From the NCBI RefSeq assembly GCF_000745455.1, contig NZ_KN050690.1:84000-147999 (forward strand): a stretch of 64,000 nt of DNA, written 5' to 3'. The notes under the pieces were generated by a model. It was given only the letters and a program-made list of their open reading frames with translations, searched no databases and had not been told where the DNA came from. The position numbers were made by a program, and so were the translations under genes. The stretch comes from Mesoaciditoga lauensis cd-1655R = DSM 25116 (GTDB lineage Bacteria; Thermotogota; Thermotogae; Mesoaciditogales; Mesoaciditogaceae). This document shows positions 26,376-34,737 of this stretch, in pieces; within the stretch, counting starts at the first letter, position 1; each line of letters starts with the position of its first letter.

Positions 26376-27943
26376 ATCTCTTCCTCCTCAAGTTCCTCTT
26401 CCATCATTTCGAAGATGGGATTGTAATAATCTTCGCCTTTCACAAAGACTCCATCAGCTCCTTTTCCTTCGTCCCTTTTCCGTGCGATGTCTCCAAAAGT
26501 CCCTTCTTCTATCGCAGCGATGAGACCAACTTCTTTCACATGTTCCAGAAGATCAACCGCGTTTGAAAGTACTTCATTTGCCCTTTTCTGAATGAAACCA
26601 TCGTCTTTAAAGACGACCTCATCGCCTATGCTTTTTGCGTTGTTGAAGACGTATTTCGCATTTTCAATTGCCAAATACCTATCTTGTAGAAAAGGAGTAT
26701 GAATGGCTTCGGTAAGCATTCCAAGAAGCTGTATGGATTGCCCTGTTAGGATTGACACAAGATTGTACATTGTGTTCATAGCATAACCTTTGAATATATC
26801 TCCCGTCATGTGACGTGTCGGCGGCATGTACTTTGGAGTTGCGTCCGGGAAAAGCTCCCTTGTTAACAGTGCGTGAGCTATCTCGTAAAGGAATCCATTT
26901 TCAACATCTGGATCTATTTCAAAGGCATGCCCAATTCCCATGTATTTTGGTTTCATATGGCTCTTAAGAGCGAATTGCTCGTTTATAAGCTGGGAAGTTG
27001 TGACGGTATGCGCCCTGTCTATCGGATCAGATGTCTTTATATAATTGTCTTCGCCAGTGTTTATGGTAATATGCGAATAAGCACATATCAAGCGGGATGT
27101 GTATTGATCCACAAAAGTTCGAAGCATGTTTATATTCCTAAAAAGAATTCCATACATCGAATCGTTCAAAAGAAAGTCTAAACCTTCAATAGCCGCCATA
27201 GCACTTATTTCAGGCATGCAAAGTCCCGAAGCGTAGTTCGTCAAACGAATGTATCTTCCAACTTCATTTGCCGCTTCGTCCAGAGCTTTTCTCATTATGC
27301 GGAAATTTTCTTGCGTTGCGTAAGTGCCACCATAACCTTCCGTTGTCGGGCCGTAAGGCACAAAATCGAGCAAAGATTGTGCCGTTGAACGAATAACGGC
27401 TATTATATCGGCACCTTCCTTCACAGCTGCCTTTGCTTGTACAACGTCTTCGTATATGTTTCCGGTTGCAACTATAACGTAAAGGTAAGGCTGTGGAGGG
27501 TCTCCTAATTCTTCCAGCATTTTATCCCTTTTATCTTTAACTTGCTTTAAACGTTCTAAAGCTTCTTTAGTCAATTCATCTATTTTTCCTGCCACTACCG
27601 ATTCGTTTTGCGGCGGAAAATCCAAAAGTGAGAATTCGCCCCGTCCAACGCTTTCTGCAACTTCTTGTGGAGTCATATTTTTGGCAACGCAGGCGTTGAT
27701 CAGCCAATAGGTTATACCTCTATCAAGTCCTCCGCCCTTTTGAACATCTTCAACTACAACATTGGGAAGCGGAACACCTTCAGCGTTAACTCCATCTATA
27801 CCGTAAAACCTTGCCACCGTTCTTTCGACAGATGTCGTGCTTCTGACGTCTATGAACTTTTGAATTTCATCGGTAACTTCTCTGGCAAGCTCTCTCGCTT
27901 TTTTTACCATTTTTTCATTCAATTTAAGGACAGGCCTTCCCAT
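26372..27943 (-). CDS. kamD: Lysine 5,6-aminomutase alpha subunit
   Basis: A 523-residue TIM-barrel subunit. The length and segments such as FYGIDGVNAEGVPLPNVVVE, YVIVATGNIYEDVVQAKAA and FRIMRKALDEAANEVGRYIR fit KamD; ornithine 4,5-aminomutase is split differently (about 121 plus 740 residues), so it is unlikely. It contributes the substrate and cofactor pocket, whereas B12 and the PLP lysine sit on KamE. It starts 24 bp after hisS and overlaps kamE. The other lysine-fermentation genes (kamA, kdd, kce) are not in this window. Confidence 0.94.
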   Translation of the reverse strand: MGRPVLKLNEKMVKKARELAREVTDEIQKFIDVRSTTSVERTVARFYGIDGVNAEGVPLPNVVVEDVQKGGGLDRGITYWLINACVAKNMTPQEVAESVGRGEFSLLDFPPQNESVVAGKIDELTKEALERLKQVKDKRDKMLEELGDPPQPYLYVIVATGNIYEDVVQAKAAVKEGADIIAVIRSTAQSLLDFVPYGPTTEGYGGTYATQENFRIMRKALDEAANEVGRYIRLTNYASGLCMPEISAMAAIEGLDFLLNDSMYGILFRNINMLRTFVDQYTSRLICAYSHITINTGEDNYIKTSDPIDRAHTVTTSQLINEQFALKSHMKPKYMGIGHAFEIDPDVENGFLYEIAHALLTRELFPDATPKYMPPTRHMTGDIFKGYAMNTMYNLVSILTGQSIQLLGMLTEAIHTPFLQDRYLAIENAKYVFNNAKSIGDEVVFKDDGFIQKRANEVLSNAVDLLEHVKEVGLIAAIEEGTFGDIARKRDEGKGADGVFVKGEDYYNPIFEMMEEELEEEEI

Positions 27944-27967
27944 AACTCTTCCTCCTCTTCACGTTCT

Positions 27968-29233
27968 TCAATGCCATTGATAATTCGAATCGCACTCTTC
28001 CTTTCTTAATATCTTTTTTATTTCCGAAAGAGGCATTTTTATTTGAGAACCATCTTTCATATTCTTAAAGGTGTAAAGGTTGCTTTCAACTTCTTCCTCA
28101 CCAACGACCAAAACATGGTGAGCTCCACATTTCGAGGCGTTTTTGAATTGCGCTTTCATCTTTCTTCCCATAACATCCACATCAACAACGAATTCCTCAG
28201 AGAGTTCTAACGCGAGTTTCAAAGCGTGTGGACGTTGTTTTTCATCTACGGCCACAACGTACACAGACGGGGGTTCTTTTTGCGGAATTTTTCCTTCTTT
28301 TTCGAGAGCTATCATCACTCTTTCCATTCCCATGGCAAATCCTACCGATGGCGTAGGCTTTCCGCCGAGTTCTTCCACCAAATGGTCGTATCTTCCGCCT
28401 CCCGCTATCGCGTCTTGAGCACCAAGCGCGGTAGATGTTATTTCAAAAACGGTTCTTGTGTAATAGTCCAGCCCTCTCACTATGGTTGGATCGACTTCAT
28501 ACTCTATTTCAAGGGCGTCCAAAAGTTCTCTAACCTTATCAAAGTGAGCCTTGCACTCATCACAAAGATAATCCAATATAACAGGCGCATCTTTGGCATA
28601 TTGCGCATCTTTTTTGCAATCCAACAAGCGTAATATGTTTCTGTCGTATCTTACCTGACAGTCGTTACATAATTTTGGAAGTAAAGGTTTGTAGTACTCT
28701 TTAAGCGCTTCCTTGTAGTTTGGCCTGCACTTTTCGCATCCAGTTGAATTTATCTTGAGCTTGAAATTTTTTAGGCCAAGCACTTTAAGGGTTTCAACGG
28801 CCAACGCCATGACCATCACATCCGCTTCCGGACGCGCTGACCCTATCAGTTCAGCCCCGTACTGATGAAATTGCCTGAGTCTTCCAGCTTGGGGCTTTTC
28901 ATATCTAAACATGGGACCCATATAGAAGAGCTTTTGAGGAAGTCCCTTTGAATCCAACGAATGTTCCACGAAAGCCCTCATGACCGAAGCGGTACCTTCA
29001 GGCCTTAGCGTTAAAGATCTTCCACCTTTGTCTTCAAAAGTGTACATCTCTTTTTGAACTATATCGGTGTCCGTTCCAACCCCTCTTTTAAAAAGTTCTG
29101 TGGCTTCGAAGATGGGGGTCCTTATTTCGGAAAAACCGAACCTTTTTGAAACGTCGATAAGTTTTCTTTCAACCCATTCCCACACGTATGAATCTTCTAT
29201 TATGTCGTTCGTTCCTTTTATCCTTTTTATCAC
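27968..29233 (-). CDS. hisS: Histidyl-tRNA synthetase
   Basis: A 421-residue class II synthetase. Motif 1 is in the FGFSEIRTPIFE region, motif 2 is FRYEKPQAGRLRQFHQYG, the histidine-specific loop VRGLDYYTRTVFE is near 254-266, and motif 3 is GFAMGMERVM (about 297-306). A C-terminal anticodon-binding domain follows (about 325-421). It starts only 4 bp after udg, so the essential housekeeping genes udg and hisS lead the transcript that carries kamDE. Confidence 0.97.
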   Translation of the reverse strand: MIKRIKGTNDIIEDSYVWEWVERKLIDVSKRFGFSEIRTPIFEATELFKRGVGTDTDIVQKEMYTFEDKGGRSLTLRPEGTASVMRAFVEHSLDSKGLPQKLFYMGPMFRYEKPQAGRLRQFHQYGAELIGSARPEADVMVMALAVETLKVLGLKNFKLKINSTGCEKCRPNYKEALKEYYKPLLPKLCNDCQVRYDRNILRLLDCKKDAQYAKDAPVILDYLCDECKAHFDKVRELLDALEIEYEVDPTIVRGLDYYTRTVFEITSTALGAQDAIAGGGRYDHLVEELGGKPTPSVGFAMGMERVMIALEKEGKIPQKEPPSVYVVAVDEKQRPHALKLALELSEEFVVDVDVMGRKMKAQFKNASKCGAHHVLVVGEEEVESNLYTFKNMKDGSQIKMPLSEIKKILRKEECDSNYQWH

Positions 29234-29237
29234 GTTT

Positions 29238-29840
29238 TCACCTACTTTTGTTTTCCGTCATGAAATCATCGTACATCTTTTTCAGCTTTTTCACATCTTC
29301 CCAGGTAAGATATTTAGGAGAGCCCGGCGCTTTGGAAGCATTTCTAAGAAGATAACTTGGATGGAACATCGGGAAAATCTTTATATCTCCCTTCCAATCG
29401 AAAAGCTTTCCTCTCGCAGCGGTGATGGATTTCACATCGTTGCCTAAAAAATACTTCATGGCAGTTGCACCTAACGGAACTATCACCCTGGGATTTATGG
29501 TTTCTATTTGAGCCATCAGATAAGGAGAGCACGCTTCCACTTCATCCGGTAATGGAACTCTGTTCTTTGGAGGCCTACATTTGACAACGTTGGCTATGTA
29601 AACATCTTTCCTGTTCAATTTGACTGATTCCAAAATCTTGTCGAAAAGCTTCCCCGCACGCCCAACAAAAGGACGCCCCGTTTTGTCTTCTTCCTCACCT
29701 GGCCCTTCACCGACGAACATTATTGGAGAGTTGATATTTCCTTCACCAGGTACAACGTTGGTGCGCGTCTCTGCCAATCGGCAAGCGTTGCAACTCTTTA
29801 TTCTTTCTATTATCTTTTCCATTATCTCTTCTTTATTCAA
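29238..29840 (-). CDS. udg: Uracil-DNA glycosylase, family 4 (Fe-S)
   Basis: A 200-residue repair enzyme that removes uracil from DNA, of the thermophile-type family 4. Motifs are GEGPGEEED with PFVGRAGKLF (about 40-60) and HPSYLLRN near the end; the [4Fe-4S] ligands should be Cys17 and Cys20 (CNAC) with the Cys residues in VVKCRPP and EACSPYL. A TTG at 29840 is chosen as start because a perfect GGAGGTG lies 5 bp upstream; the first ATG (29822) has no good site. The open frame upstream runs into the family B element and is not coding. Confidence 0.93.
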   Translation of the reverse strand: MNKEEIMEKIIERIKSCNACRLAETRTNVVPGEGNINSPIMFVGEGPGEEEDKTGRPFVGRAGKLFDKILESVKLNRKDVYIANVVKCRPPKNRVPLPDEVEACSPYLMAQIETINPRVIVPLGATAMKYFLGNDVKSITAARGKLFDWKGDIKIFPMFHPSYLLRNASKAPGSPKYLTWEDVKKLKKMYDDFMTENKSR

Positions 29841-29909
29841 AAAAACACCTCCATACTTAGTTATTTTAACACGATTCACAAGCAACGCGTTTTTGAAAAA
29901 TGACACTTT

Positions 29910-30249
29910 ACTCACGTTGTGCGTGAACATTACGAAAGGTATTACATGGAGACATATGAGCAACATTTGAATACAACATTTTGATTTAGAACCCGTTTTC
30001 CAAGCGGCCAAGACATTTTTTTCGAAGTCCTGTCAGAACGGATTCGCTCTTCTTTCCATCTTACAATTCAAAATATGAGGCACGCTCAGACACTCGTCCG
30101 TGAGTGCTTCGCTTTCTCGGCACATCCTGTGCCTCTCAACCTCATATTTTGAATCTCCAGATGGGAGCTCATATGTTCTGACAAGTACTTCGAGGGTGAA
30201 GTTTAATCCTTTTTTGAAATGCTTTGTAACATTGACGCACAATTTGAGT
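29910..30249. mobile_element. Family B MITE-like element, complete copy
   Basis: A 340-bp element with imperfect 24-bp terminal inverted repeats: left ACTCACGTTGTGCGTGAACA, right (reversed) ACTCAAATTGTGCGTCAATG, both continuing with TTAC. Inside, arms pair over most of the length, for example TTCAAAATATGAGG with CCTCATATTTTGAA and CCATCT with AGATGG, so the element folds into one long hairpin. It has no gene. It lies between udg and a truncated PIN gene and may have removed the 5' part of the latter. Confidence 0.78.
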
Positions 30250-30259
30250 ATGTTAAAAT
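30232..30259 (+). promoter_or_regulatory. Possible outward promoter at the MITE end
   Basis: TTGACG (30232-30237) inside the terminal repeat and TAAAAT (30254-30259) in the flank are 16 bp apart and point at the PIN/antitoxin remnant. Confidence 0.4.
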
Positions 30260-30311
30260 GAAAATGGCATGAGTTGATTTCAAAAATTCAAATGAATAAA
30301 GAAGCACGCTT

Positions 30312-30500
30312 ATGAAGATTTACATGGATGTATTAGGCGTTAAGAGTTTTGATGCGCTTCATGTAGCTTGTGCAGAAGCGGGAAAAGCAGATGTTTTTTT
30401 GACGACTGATGATAAATTGTTAAAAAGATTACGTCAAAACTCTGGCAAGATAAAAGTTAAAACTGCTAACCCTTTAGAATGGATTGAGGAGGTTATATAA
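30312..30500 (+). pseudogene. Truncated PIN-domain (VapC-type) toxin
   Basis: Only 62 residues remain, corresponding to the C-terminal half of a PIN RNase: SFDALHVACAEAGKADVFLT and TTDDKLLKRL with the last acidic residues. The first catalytic Asp and about 70-80 residues are missing. Upstream, NKEARL in another frame looks like a further piece, so a frameshift accompanies the truncation. The complete family B element ends 60 bp upstream, which suggests that its arrival damaged the gene. Likely inactive. Confidence 0.65.
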
Positions 30501-30709
30501 TGAAATCTAACAACTTAACCTTAAAAGAAATAAGGATCACAGGAATGGAAGCTTTAAAAGAACACCTTGGTATTGTGGGAATGATACGCTTTTTACAATA
30601 TGCAGATAAAGGTCAAGGAAATTATTCTGATGAAAGACATCTTTGGCTAGGAAATCCAGACTTAAAAACCATTGAAGATGAGATTAAACAAATAAAATCG
30701 AAAAAATAA
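30500..30709 (+). CDS. Small protein, probable partner (antitoxin) of the PIN toxin
   Basis: A 69-residue protein with the pattern LTLKEIRITGMEALKEHLGI, then VGMIRFLQYADKG and GNYSDERHLWLG. Small proteins of this type, common in cyanobacteria and others, sit beside PIN toxins, so an antitoxin role is likely but inferred. The start overlaps the stop of the PIN remnant by 1 bp and has GGAGG upstream. It appears intact although the toxin is not. Confidence 0.6.
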   Translation: MKSNNLTLKEIRITGMEALKEHLGIVGMIRFLQYADKGQGNYSDERHLWLGNPDLKTIEDEIKQIKSKK

Positions 30710-30781
30710 GGCATGCTCTTATCATTTCTTTAAAAGAAAATTCTAGGGAGAAGTGGTACTTTCTAGATAACAAGGAGATTC

Positions 30782-30890
30782 CCCCCCTTCGCCGGCTCCG
30801 CCGTCACTTCCCCCGCAAGCGGGAGCAGACTTGTATGAAGGTGGCTTCGCCGCCATTCCACAAACTGGGGCAGACTTGCATAAAACTTCA
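30782..30890. repeat. Family A repeats
   Basis: A complete A1 module, whose first hairpin has a mismatch (GCCGGC-TCC-GCCGTC), and a second, truncated module beginning GGCTTCGCCGCC. Confidence 0.8.
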
Positions 30891-31105
30891 TTGTTGCTTC
30901 ACTTTTCAGGAATAGAGTTGGAGGCATACGGCGTGCCTCATATTTGTAAACAGTCATTCCGTGCTTGACACGGAATCTCGTTTTGTACTGCTATCTTATT
31001 AGAGATCCTGAATAGTTTCTTCGAAACTTTCAGAATGACGTTAAGGTCAAAGACTTCAACTGTAAAAGAGCGAATCCCTTCTGACAGGACTTCGAAAAGA
31101 GTTCC
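30891..31105. repeat. Family B fragment with an inserted short repeat
   Basis: Family B arms (GAGTTGGAGGCATACGGCGT and, further on, GAGCGAATCCCTTCTGACAG) are interrupted by a short palindromic repeat (CATTCCGTGCTTGACACGG and GATCCTGAATAGTTTCTTCG). The copy ends just before the arsR promoter. Confidence 0.6.
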
Positions 31106-31108
31106 CTC

Positions 31109-31147
31109 TTGACTTTTTGAAATATATATCATATAATCATGATATAT
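31109..31147 (+). promoter_or_regulatory. Promoter and ArsR/SmtB operator of the exporter operon
   Basis: TTGACT (31109-31114) and a perfect TATAAT (31132-31137) are 17 bp apart. A perfect inverted repeat ATATATCAT-N6-ATGATATAT (31124-31132 and 31139-31147) covers the -10 box, the expected transcription start and the first bases of the arsR start codon. The placement suits simple repression by the encoded ArsR protein. Confidence 0.78.
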
Positions 31148-31436
31148 GAATATAAAAACTATAAATTCGATGGCAAATCTAGCAAGGCTTTTTGGAAACG
31201 AGTTGAGAATAAAGATCCTCATGTACCTTTTAGAAAAAGAAGAAGCGTGTGTTAACGAAATAGTACAAGGATTGAATCTCAAACAGTCAACCGTTTCCAA
31301 TCAATTGAAAATTCTTAAGATGGGAAAAATCATAAAAATGCGAAAGGAGGGAAAAAAGATATTCTATTCTCTGGCCGATTCGCATATTTCGGTCATTTTA
31401 AATACCCTTAGAGATCACGTAAAGGAGGACGAGTAA
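31146..31436 (+). CDS. ArsR/SmtB family metal-sensing repressor
   Basis: A 96-residue winged-helix repressor: FGNELRIKILMYLLEKEEAC (helices 1-2), VNEIVQGLNLKQSTVSNQLKIL (recognition helix region) and the wing MRKEGKKIFYSL. The C-terminal helix LADSHISVILNTLRDHVKE has the Asp-x-His pair and a later His typical of the zinc-binding alpha5 site of CzrA/SmtB, although one of the usual later His residues is missing. It directly precedes a cation-diffusion exporter. The ATG lies only about 8 bp after the -10 box, so the mRNA may be leaderless. Confidence 0.88.
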   Translation: MNIKTINSMANLARLFGNELRIKILMYLLEKEEACVNEIVQGLNLKQSTVSNQLKILKMGKIIKMRKEGKKIFYSLADSHISVILNTLRDHVKEDE

Positions 31437-32360
31437 ATGGAACATCACGAACATCACCACCATCATGAACATATACATGACGTTCCGGATGGCGCTTCTA
31501 AAGCTTTATGGATAAACGTCATTTTGAATTTCATAATAGTGGCTTTTGAACTGTTGTTTGGAATTCTTGCGTCGAGTTACGCACTTTTGACCGATTCACT
31601 TCATAACCTGGAAGATGCTGGAGGAATGGTTTTAAGCCTTTTCGCTCACAAAGCTTCAAAGAAGGAAAAAAATGAAAGAAAAACGTACGGATACAAGCGC
31701 GCGAGGATAATAGCGGCCCTTATAAATTCGTTAATACTCCTCATGAGTTTCGCGTTCATAGGATACAAAGCGGCTGTAAGGCTTATTCATCCAGAAGCGG
31801 TTAACAGCGAGATGATAATATGGGTTGCTTCGGTGGCGCTTGTTGCCAATGTCATAGGAACTCTTCTTTTATTCGCACATTCTAAAGGAGATCTAAACAT
31901 AAAAGCTTCTTTCATTCATATGCTTTCGGACTCTCTGGATTCCGCTGGCGTTATAGTGGTTGGAATCTTAATAAGCCTATACCACTGGTATTTTCTGGAT
32001 CCTTTAATAACTTTTGCCATCATCGCGTACATCTCATATGAATCTTTTGAAATAATCAAAAGCTCCATAAACATCCTTATGGAAGGCTCTCCAGATGATC
32101 TGGATATCAAAAAAATGAAGGATGAAGTGGAAAAAATAAAAGGAGTTTCCTCTCTTCATCACGTTCATGTATGGAGTTTGGACGGCGAAGATAAACTTAT
32201 GGAATGCCACGTGAGAGTTTGCCCAATGAGCACAAGTGAAGCAGATAGGGTGCGAAACGAAGTGACACACTTGCTCTCTGAAAAATACGGCATAACACAT
32301 TTAACAGTTCAAATGGAAGAAAAATCGTGCGCTAACGAATCTCTCATAGTAAAAAGTTGA
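31437..32360 (+). CDS. Cation diffusion facilitator (zinc-type exporter)
   Basis: A 307-residue CDF family antiporter exporting Zn or a related divalent ion. The N-terminus is His-rich (HHEHHHHHEHIHD), a likely metal-binding tail. Six membrane helices follow (about 23-195); the transport site should be DSLHNLED in helix 2 and HMLSDSLD in helix 5. The cytoplasmic C-terminal domain (about 210-307) has HHVHVWSLDG, typical of the dimer domain. It starts immediately after the arsR stop codon, so the two form a metal-response operon. Confidence 0.92.
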   Translation: MEHHEHHHHHEHIHDVPDGASKALWINVILNFIIVAFELLFGILASSYALLTDSLHNLEDAGGMVLSLFAHKASKKEKNERKTYGYKRARIIAALINSLILLMSFAFIGYKAAVRLIHPEAVNSEMIIWVASVALVANVIGTLLLFAHSKGDLNIKASFIHMLSDSLDSAGVIVVGILISLYHWYFLDPLITFAIIAYISYESFEIIKSSINILMEGSPDDLDIKKMKDEVEKIKGVSSLHHVHVWSLDGEDKLMECHVRVCPMSTSEADRVRNEVTHLLSEKYGITHLTVQMEEKSCANESLIVKS

Positions 32361-32367
32361 GTTCATT

Positions 32368-33720
32368 CTAAGCCATGATCACAAAAGCCATTATCACGAG
32401 GGCCCATAACTGGTAAGCGATTCCCTCTTCCAAACCGAATACATCCTTCAAAGGCGGCAAAGCCGCCTTTTTTCCAATTAAAAATCCTGCGGTTGCCCCG
32501 GCAACTGCCGCTATCAATATTTTGAATATTGAAGCACCCCCAAAGGGCATGAAAAAGCATAACGACAAAAGCGCCCCCTCAAGCAAGAATTCAAAAGGAG
32601 AAAACTTCCACTTCAAGCCTTTAAACAACTTCACAAGGTACATTGAAGTTAAGAAAACGGCTAAAAGGGATAAAGTTGGAAAAGCTTCTTCAAAATTCAT
32701 CTTCGCAAAATATCCAGCCAACGGTGGAATTCCAATTAAAGAAAGTGCGCCTACAATGGTAGAGAATTTTCCGTTCCTGGAAAAAAGCAGCGCCTTTGCA
32801 TTTGAATGGGCAAAAGCGTACAACGCAGAGGCCAACGGCGAAAGGCTTAGCATGGCTACAGCTATACCCATCTGGGAAGTTGTGGAAAAAGCCAACACTC
32901 TTTTGGGCCTTTTTTCAAAAAAAGCGTAAATTCCTCCGACAAACGCGGAAAAAAGCCCAACAATTACGACGAACTCTTTCAATTTTTGCGGGAGAAGTGG
33001 ATAGATTCTCACCATCCCAAAAAGCCCGGCGTTCACAGCCGCTCCCGAAAGTAGCATTGAAACCGGCGTTTCTGACATAGAATGTACGTCTATAAGCCAA
33101 GCACTTAATCCCAAAACCCCGCTTTTCACCAACAGTGCCATCACCACAAACATCAACGCAAAAGCGGAAAGCTTTTCGTCCTGCAAAGCGCCAATGGAAA
33201 GTACTCCCGTTTCGGAATACAAAAGTATCGTGCCGAAAAGATAAAAAGCCAAAGCTATTGAACTCAAAAACATGTACTTCAACGCTGCCCAAATCCGCGC
33301 CGGTTTTTTGCCATAACCAACCATTAGAAAAGATACCAAAGAAGTAAGCTCTATGGTCACGTACATGTTGAACAGATCGTTGGAAATGAACAATGCGTAA
33401 AGTGAAGCGAAGAGATAGTCCATCAAGGAATCCATAGTGTTGTCCCATTTTTCAAAGCGCGCTTTGACGCTGATCCACACTGTAAGAAGGGAAAGTATAA
33501 ACCAAAAAGAAGTCGAATCGTACCTCGCTTCAACACCTATAGCCGAACTCCAGCCACCAACAACGAAGGTTGTAAAAACCTGCGAATACAAAATGTAAGC
33601 GGTCAAAATGGAAAGAGATAAAATTTCTATCCATGTCATCCATCTCTTCCTAGTGAAAATCCTTAAAGTTCCAAAAAAAACTGCTAATACTATCGGAGAA
33701 AGCACGAGATCAGCGCTCAT
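32368..33720 (-). CDS. mrpD: Mrp/Mbh-type antiporter subunit D
   Basis: A 450-residue polytopic protein of the NuoN/MrpD/MbhH family with about 12-13 helices. MYVTIELTSLVSFLMVGYG gives the conserved Glu of helix 5, and LLVKSGVLGLSAWLIDVHS the conserved Lys and the loop found in proton-pumping subunits; GAAVNAGLFGMVRIYPL and LIGIPPLAGYFAK are also family hallmarks. It is the only large antiporter-like subunit of this cluster and its last gene. It overlaps mrpC by 11 bp and converges on the exporter gene with 7 bp between. Confidence 0.88.
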   Translation of the reverse strand: MSADLVLSPIVLAVFFGTLRIFTRKRWMTWIEILSLSILTAYILYSQVFTTFVVGGWSSAIGVEARYDSTSFWFILSLLTVWISVKARFEKWDNTMDSLMDYLFASLYALFISNDLFNMYVTIELTSLVSFLMVGYGKKPARIWAALKYMFLSSIALAFYLFGTILLYSETGVLSIGALQDEKLSAFALMFVVMALLVKSGVLGLSAWLIDVHSMSETPVSMLLSGAAVNAGLFGMVRIYPLLPQKLKEFVVIVGLFSAFVGGIYAFFEKRPKRVLAFSTTSQMGIAVAMLSLSPLASALYAFAHSNAKALLFSRNGKFSTIVGALSLIGIPPLAGYFAKMNFEEAFPTLSLLAVFLTSMYLVKLFKGLKWKFSPFEFLLEGALLSLCFFMPFGGASIFKILIAAVAGATAGFLIGKKAALPPLKDVFGLEEGIAYQLWALVIMAFVIMA

Positions 33721-34051
33721 CTTTTTCTATCCTCTTTTTAAGCTTTACCACATCGGTGGTATGATAAACGCTTGAAAGATAGAGCACGAAAACCAGCGAC
33801 AAAGCCAAGACGGCGAATCCAACCACTATGGAAGTGATAACCAACGCTTGAGGCAAGGGATCAACCCTTTCAATAGGTAAAGTGAGAAGTGGCGGTAAAG
33901 TGCCGTTGTATCCCAACACAACGAACGATAAAGTTACCCCCGTTTCCATTATGCCAATCCCTATAAGCTTTATTATCAAGTCTCTTTTAACGGCTACAAT
34001 GCTTATGCCTATTGCCATTATCACCAATGAAAGAAAAAGATCGAGATTCAT
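33710..34051 (-). CDS. mrpC: Mrp/Mbh-type antiporter subunit C (NuoK-like)
   Basis: A 113-residue three-helix protein homologous to NuoK. The segment IKLIGIGIMETGVTLSFVVLG carries the Glu conserved in MrpC, and DPLPQALVITSIVVGFAVLA is the classic MrpC C-terminal signature. The ATG at 34051 is chosen since it overlaps the mrpB stop by 4 bp; a longer open frame upstream would overlap mrpB by 46 bp. Confidence 0.92.
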   Translation of the reverse strand: MNLDLFLSLVIMAIGISIVAVKRDLIIKLIGIGIMETGVTLSFVVLGYNGTLPPLLTLPIERVDPLPQALVITSIVVGFAVLALSLVFVLYLSSVYHTTDVVKLKKRIEKDER

Positions 34052-34737
34052 ATGCTTTCCTTTCTCTTTGAAAATTCGTAAAAGATGATCCACGCTCCTA
34101 CAAAAACCTTAAATCCTATAGAAGAATTTAAAAGGATGGCACCCCTACCGCTGAAAAAATTCCCTATTTTGCCAACAAAAAACCCCGGAGAGAAAAAGCC
34201 TCCATGTATATTCCCAAATATCACATAAACTAACACCACAAAGATGACGAGATTTTCAAGGAATTCCAACTTCAAATTTTCCGTCAAGGCGTGAACCCTT
34301 GAAGAGCCGAGCGCCATCGTTAAAATGACTATTCCACTTGCGGAAATGGCTCCCCCGCTAAACGCTCCTCCCGGTTGAAGGTGTCCTGTGATCGCGGTGT
34401 AAGCACCCCAACCAACTATGATTATTCCAAACGCAAGAAGCTCAAAACGTATCAGCGTGGATTTGTCGGTATTGATTTCTCCACTTTCCTTTATCCTCTT
34501 TGCGTAAAACGAAACACCGGTTATGGCAACTGAAAATATCAAAAGTTCGAAAAGGGTATCGTAAAGCCTGAAATTCAAGTATATCGCGCTGACTATGTTC
34601 GCGCTGCCGTCATACATTTGCGTTGCCAGAGGATAGTGATTTGCGTTATGGGGAGATATCTTTACGAAATACGCAAATACAAGTAAGATTATTAAAGATA
34701 AAACGATGCTAACAACGAAAAGATTTCTTACCTTCAT
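34048..34737 (-). CDS. mrpB: Mrp/Mbh-type antiporter subunit B
   Basis: A 229-residue membrane protein. Its C-terminal two thirds is the MnhB/MrpB domain, with YTAITGHLQPGGAFSGGAIS as signature; the N-terminal part (about 1-90, with two helices and the YDTLFELLIFS segment) resembles the MbhE or the MrpA C-terminal piece that normally precedes MrpB. The gene is therefore an E-B fusion as in Mbh-like clusters. It overlaps both neighbours by 4 bp. Confidence 0.85.
   Translation of the reverse strand: MKVRNLFVVSIVLSLIILLVFAYFVKISPHNANHYPLATQMYDGSANIVSAIYLNFRLYDTLFELLIFSVAITGVSFYAKRIKESGEINTDKSTLIRFELLAFGIIIVGWGAYTAITGHLQPGGAFSGGAISASGIVILTMALGSSRVHALTENLKLEFLENLVIFVVLVYVIFGNIHGGFFSPGFFVGKIGNFFSGRGAILLNSSIGFKVFVGAWIIFYEFSKRKESI

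Noticed and set aside
25623..27943. Ornithine 4,5-aminomutase (OraS/OraE)
   Set aside because: Subunit sizes (523 and 250 residues) and the position of the B12 motif fit KamD/KamE, not the 121 plus 740 residue arrangement.
29841..30011. N-terminal extension of the uracil-DNA glycosylase
   Set aside because: The extension reads into the family B element, does not match the family and lies upstream of a clear GGAGGTG-TTG start.
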